Positions 61,199 to 64,000 of a stretch of DNA of 64,000 bases are shown piece by piece; the stretch's first letter is position 1, and the number at the start of each line of letters is the position of its first letter. The DNA lies in assembly GCA_018266055.1 (NCBI GenBank), contig JAFDYT010000011.1:120893-184892 (forward strand), written 5' to 3'. The notes below the pieces were generated by a model. It saw only the letters and a program-made list of their open reading frames with translations, was not told the DNA's origin and ran no database searches. Both the position numbers and the translations under genes were made by a program. Origin of the DNA: Bacteroidota bacterium (GTDB lineage Bacteria; Bacteroidota; Bacteroidia; Cytophagales; Cyclobacteriaceae).

Positions 61199-62428
61199 AT
61201 GACGCCGCAAACTATTTTATACCTCATTCTTGGAATCGTCAGCGCTGGTTATCTCTTCAGCCAGTTTCTTGATTTCCTAAACCTGCGCGCACAGCGTAGG
61301 GATATTCCTGACGAAATCGCTTCATTCTACGATAAAGAGAAATATGGGAAGTCGCTCGATTACCATCGTGAGCAAACGTATTTTTCATTTCTTACCTCCG
61401 CATTTAGTTTCGGTGTTTCAATCACCATGCTGCTGCTTGGCGGTTTTGGATGGCTGGATCATTTGCTCCGATCATACATTCACTCCGAAATTCCTTTGGC
61501 TCTTTCTTTTTTTGCGATCCTGGCCGTCGCATCCGACCTCATCACTCTCCCCTTTCAATGGCATTCTGTGTTTGTCATCGAAGAGCGATATGGGTTCAAC
61601 AAGACAACCGTAAAAACATTCTTCACTGACAAACTGAAAGGGTATCTGCTGGGCGCAGTAATCGGCGGAGCGCTTATTTCATTGCTCATTTACCTGATGC
61701 AGCAGATCGGTCCGGGCTTCTGGATCTGGTTTGGATTAGTCGCCGCGCTGTTTATTTTGCTAGTGAATTTGTTTTACACCTCACTGATTCTTCCCTTGTT
61801 TAACAAACTCACACCACTGCCGGAAGGGGAACTTAAAAACGCCATCAACGACTTTTCTAAAAAAGTAAATTTTCCACTGGATAATATTTTCGTCATGGAT
61901 GGTTCGAAACGATCAGCGAAAGCCAACGCCTTCTTCGCCGGCATTGGTAAGAAAAAGAAAATCGTATTGTTTGATACGCTGATCACCAATCACACGACAC
62001 CTGAATTGGTAGCCGTGCTGGCGCACGAAGTGGGACACTTCAAAAAGAAGCACATCGTGTTTGGGTATATCCTTTCTGTGATTCAGATTTTCTTCACCCT
62101 TTGGGTACTTTCGTTAATGGTGTTTAATGCCAGCGTTTCCTTTGCCTTAGGCGGAACTGAATCAGCCATACACCTTAACCTCATCGCATTCACTATTCTA
62201 TTTGCCCCGATCTCGGGAATCACAGGTTTGCTAATGAGCATCTTCAGCCGCAAAAATGAATTCGAAGCTGACCGTTATGCCAAGGAAACTTACAGCGGAG
62301 AAGCTCTCTCGGCTGCCTTGAAAAAACTATCAGCCGATTCGCTCAGCGATTTATACCCGCATCCGGTTTACGTGTTCTTCCATTACTCACATCCGCCGCT
62401 GTTGCAGCGGTTGGAAGCCTTGAAATAA
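61199..62428 (+). CDS. M48-family membrane protease, Ste24-like
   Basis: 409 residues with about seven membrane helices. The zinc site is HEVGHFKKKH (HExxH, about residue 278) and the third ligand lies in NEFEADRYAKETY near residue 357. The sequence and length match CAAX prenyl protease Ste24 relatives, including the N-terminal domain. In bacteria these enzymes probably degrade or process membrane proteins. The gene stands alone. Confidence 0.92.
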   Translation: MTPQTILYLILGIVSAGYLFSQFLDFLNLRAQRRDIPDEIASFYDKEKYGKSLDYHREQTYFSFLTSAFSFGVSITMLLLGGFGWLDHLLRSYIHSEIPLALSFFAILAVASDLITLPFQWHSVFVIEERYGFNKTTVKTFFTDKLKGYLLGAVIGGALISLLIYLMQQIGPGFWIWFGLVAALFILLVNLFYTSLILPLFNKLTPLPEGELKNAINDFSKKVNFPLDNIFVMDGSKRSAKANAFFAGIGKKKKIVLFDTLITNHTTPELVAVLAHEVGHFKKKHIVFGYILSVIQIFFTLWVLSLMVFNASVSFALGGTESAIHLNLIAFTILFAPISGITGLLMSIFSRKNEFEADRYAKETYSGEALSAALKKLSADSLSDLYPHPVYVFFHYSHPPLLQRLEALK

Positions 62429-62431
62429 AAT

Positions 62432-64000
62432 CTATTTCTTCGCTGGAAGTTTGTCTTTGAGTTTAGGGGTACCCAGATATTTTCCGTACCATTCCAGATA
62501 ACGGGTGTACCGATCCTTCTGGTAGCTCGGCACGCCAATGCCATGATGTTGCCCGGGGTACACGATGAATTCAGTAGGTACGCCGAGCGATTTGAGCGCC
62601 TGATACATCTGCTCGCCGCCGATGGCCGGAACATTAAAATCCTTTTCACCCACCATATACAAAGTCGGCGTCTTAATTTTTTCCACATTCAAAAACGGGT
62701 ACGACACCTTCATCCATTTGTCCATATTTTTCCAGGGTACGCCGAGTTCGTTCTCGTACTGCAACACATATTGATCAGAGCCATACATGGAGAGCTGCAA
62801 AGCGCTGCCTGCACCACTAGCGGCTGCCTTAAACCGCGGATCGGTAGCGGTGACATAATCCGTAAGGATACCACCGTAGCTCCACCCACCAATTACCATT
62901 CGATCAGGATCGACTGTATTATTTTTGATCAGATGATCAACCGCTCCAAGCAGATCAACCACTTCTTTATTTCCCCAATCTCCTGAAATAGCCTCTGAAT
63001 ACTTTAGGCCGCGGCCATTGCTTCCCCTGTAATTAACACACGCCACCACGTAACCTTGCGCGGCGAAAACCTGTGGGATAAAATCAAACCCGAAGTCATC
63101 CTGACCCGTTGGTCCGCCGTGAATCCACAACACAAGAGGAAGCTTTTCACCTTTTAGTTTCCCGTAAGGGCGGAAAAGCAAAGAGCCCACGTCGGTGCCG
63201 TCTTTGCTGGTTGAATTAAATGCTTCCACAGAAGCAAACAACCGAGACTTCGAAAACTCGTCGTGTACGTGTGTGAGCCTGCGCAAGGCTCCATTTTCAA
63301 TAGCAAAAATTTCAGGAAGCGAAGACGATTCGGAAGACATTGCCACCCACTTACTCGCCGCATGACGCAAAGAATGAACGATCCTATCTCCACCGGTAAT
63401 TTTCTTTACGTTTCCTTTTAAATCAAAAGAAGTCAAATAACTTCTTCGGTCGTCTTCCACAGTGGTAAAAATAGATTGGCTGTCGTCAGCCCACTGAGGG
63501 CCCGCTACATCGCGGTCCAGAGATTTGCTAATTACTTTTGGCTCCCCCCCTTCTGCCGAAATAATTGTGATGTGATGCTGATCGTACATGCTGTATTTTT
63601 CATACTGCGATTGAAGATACGCGATCGACTTGCCGTCGGGACTCCAAGCCGGGCTATGATCGGCGCCAGCCCATTTGGTGAGCTGGTTAAGCTTCGCTCC
63701 TTTTTTTACTTCGAGAACCCACAAGTCGGAGTTACTGTTGCGATCAGCATCGGCAGTGCGATTGCTTACAAAGACAATTTTTTTGCTGTCAGGCGACCAC
63801 ACCGGATTTTCATCATCGTAATCGCCGGTGGTGAGCGTATCCAGTTTTTTGGTTTCTACAGTAAATAAATAAAGATGATTTCTTTTGCGCTCAAGGTACC
63901 CGCCTCCATCAGATTTAAAATGATAGCGATCCATCACAATGGGCTTGGCATTTTTTCTTTTGTCGGCCTCGTCGGGCGATTCCTGATCCTGAATCACCAA
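62432..64000 (-). CDS. S9-family prolyl oligopeptidase-like peptidase, 5' end outside window
   Basis: At least 522 residues; the N-terminus lies beyond the right edge. The visible part has WD40-like beta-propeller repeats (LWVLEVKKGAKLNQLTKW, YLTSFDLKGNVKKIT) and a C-terminal alpha/beta-hydrolase: nucleophile Ser in GGWSYGGILTDY, Asp in VGEKDFNVPAIGG, and His in YPGQHHGIGVP. It likely cleaves peptides in the periplasm, but the signal peptide is outside the window. Confidence 0.92.
   Translation of the reverse strand: MVIQDQESPDEADKRKNAKPIVMDRYHFKSDGGGYLERKRNHLYLFTVETKKLDTLTTGDYDDENPVWSPDSKKIVFVSNRTADADRNSNSDLWVLEVKKGAKLNQLTKWAGADHSPAWSPDGKSIAYLQSQYEKYSMYDQHHITIISAEGGEPKVISKSLDRDVAGPQWADDSQSIFTTVEDDRRSYLTSFDLKGNVKKITGGDRIVHSLRHAASKWVAMSSESSSLPEIFAIENGALRRLTHVHDEFSKSRLFASVEAFNSTSKDGTDVGSLLFRPYGKLKGEKLPLVLWIHGGPTGQDDFGFDFIPQVFAAQGYVVACVNYRGSNGRGLKYSEAISGDWGNKEVVDLLGAVDHLIKNNTVDPDRMVIGGWSYGGILTDYVTATDPRFKAAASGAGSALQLSMYGSDQYVLQYENELGVPWKNMDKWMKVSYPFLNVEKIKTPTLYMVGEKDFNVPAIGGEQMYQALKSLGVPTEFIVYPGQHHGIGVPSYQKDRYTRYLEWYGKYLGTPKLKDKLPAKK

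Noticed and set aside
62432-64000. Frameshift or truncation of the S9 peptidase
   Set aside because: The frame is open to the window edge and all catalytic blocks are present; it is simply cut by the window.

Overview
The window looks like chromosomal DNA of a Bacteroidota bacterium, most likely order Cytophagales. The evidence is TAnnTTTG-type -7 promoter boxes, a TonB-dependent receptor paired with a DUF4249 lipoprotein, the Bacteroidota arginine operon with an N-acyl-ornithine carbamoyltransferase (argF'), LptE, DUF4136 and DUF6249 proteins, and frequent GTG/TTG starts. The order is inferred from gene content; no rRNA or tRNA gene was seen. Coding density is high, and the only gene-poor stretches over about 300 bases are 1-674, 2217-2547 and 51126-51526.

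Layout. 1-2547: AT-rich accessory patch with a 21-bp tandem repeat, a beta-helix membrane protein and a repeat pair. 2548-3533: ECF sigma factor and small membrane protein. 3658-10433: TetR / TolC / adaptor / RND efflux operon with an operator-like palindrome, ended by a strong terminator. 10485-14770: metallophosphoesterase, DUF6249 protein, second ECF sigma factor with anti-sigma partner, a lipoprotein, and DUF4249. 14781-20147: TonB receptor, acetyltransferase, Skp/OmpH, gamma carbonic anhydrase, lipid kinase. 20287-24716: miaB, sigma-54-type activator, lptE, a conserved repeat-like protein and secG. 24720-37622: mostly single metabolic genes, including PEP carboxylase, two SDRs, TrmH, a Rieske oxygenase and DUF3052. 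37633-40639: inorganic-carbon cluster (LysR, exported beta carbonic anhydrase, SbtA-like bicarbonate transporter, SbtB-like PII protein). 40729-45630: type-1-secretion-like trio whose ABC ATPase domain is degenerate. 45706-48521: amino-acid permease, DUF2279, DedA. 48523-51125: KDO synthesis genes on the minus strand (KdsC-like HAD, a transaldolase-CBS fusion, kdsA). 51527-60754: complete arginine operon. 60743-64000: DUF2721, Ste24-like protease and an S9 peptidase cut by the window edge.

How it fits together. The arginine operon encodes glutamate N-acylation through to arginine. Its 280-base leader contains a 44-codon reading frame with six arginine codons in its last twelve, followed by a hairpin that can pair in alternative ways, which is the architecture of an attenuator. 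The divergent KDO genes share the promoter region. In that cluster the slot expected for arabinose-5-phosphate isomerase (KdsD, SIS+CBS) is occupied by a transaldolase-like domain fused to KdsD-type CBS domains. The carbon-uptake cluster would supply bicarbonate, for which PEP carboxylase in the same window is a plausible user.

The strongest leads for new biology are the arginine leader, the transaldolase-CBS protein, the pseudo-ATPase exporter and the heterotroph bicarbonate-uptake cluster. All calls rest on reading the sequence and on remembered family motifs; no database search was run.
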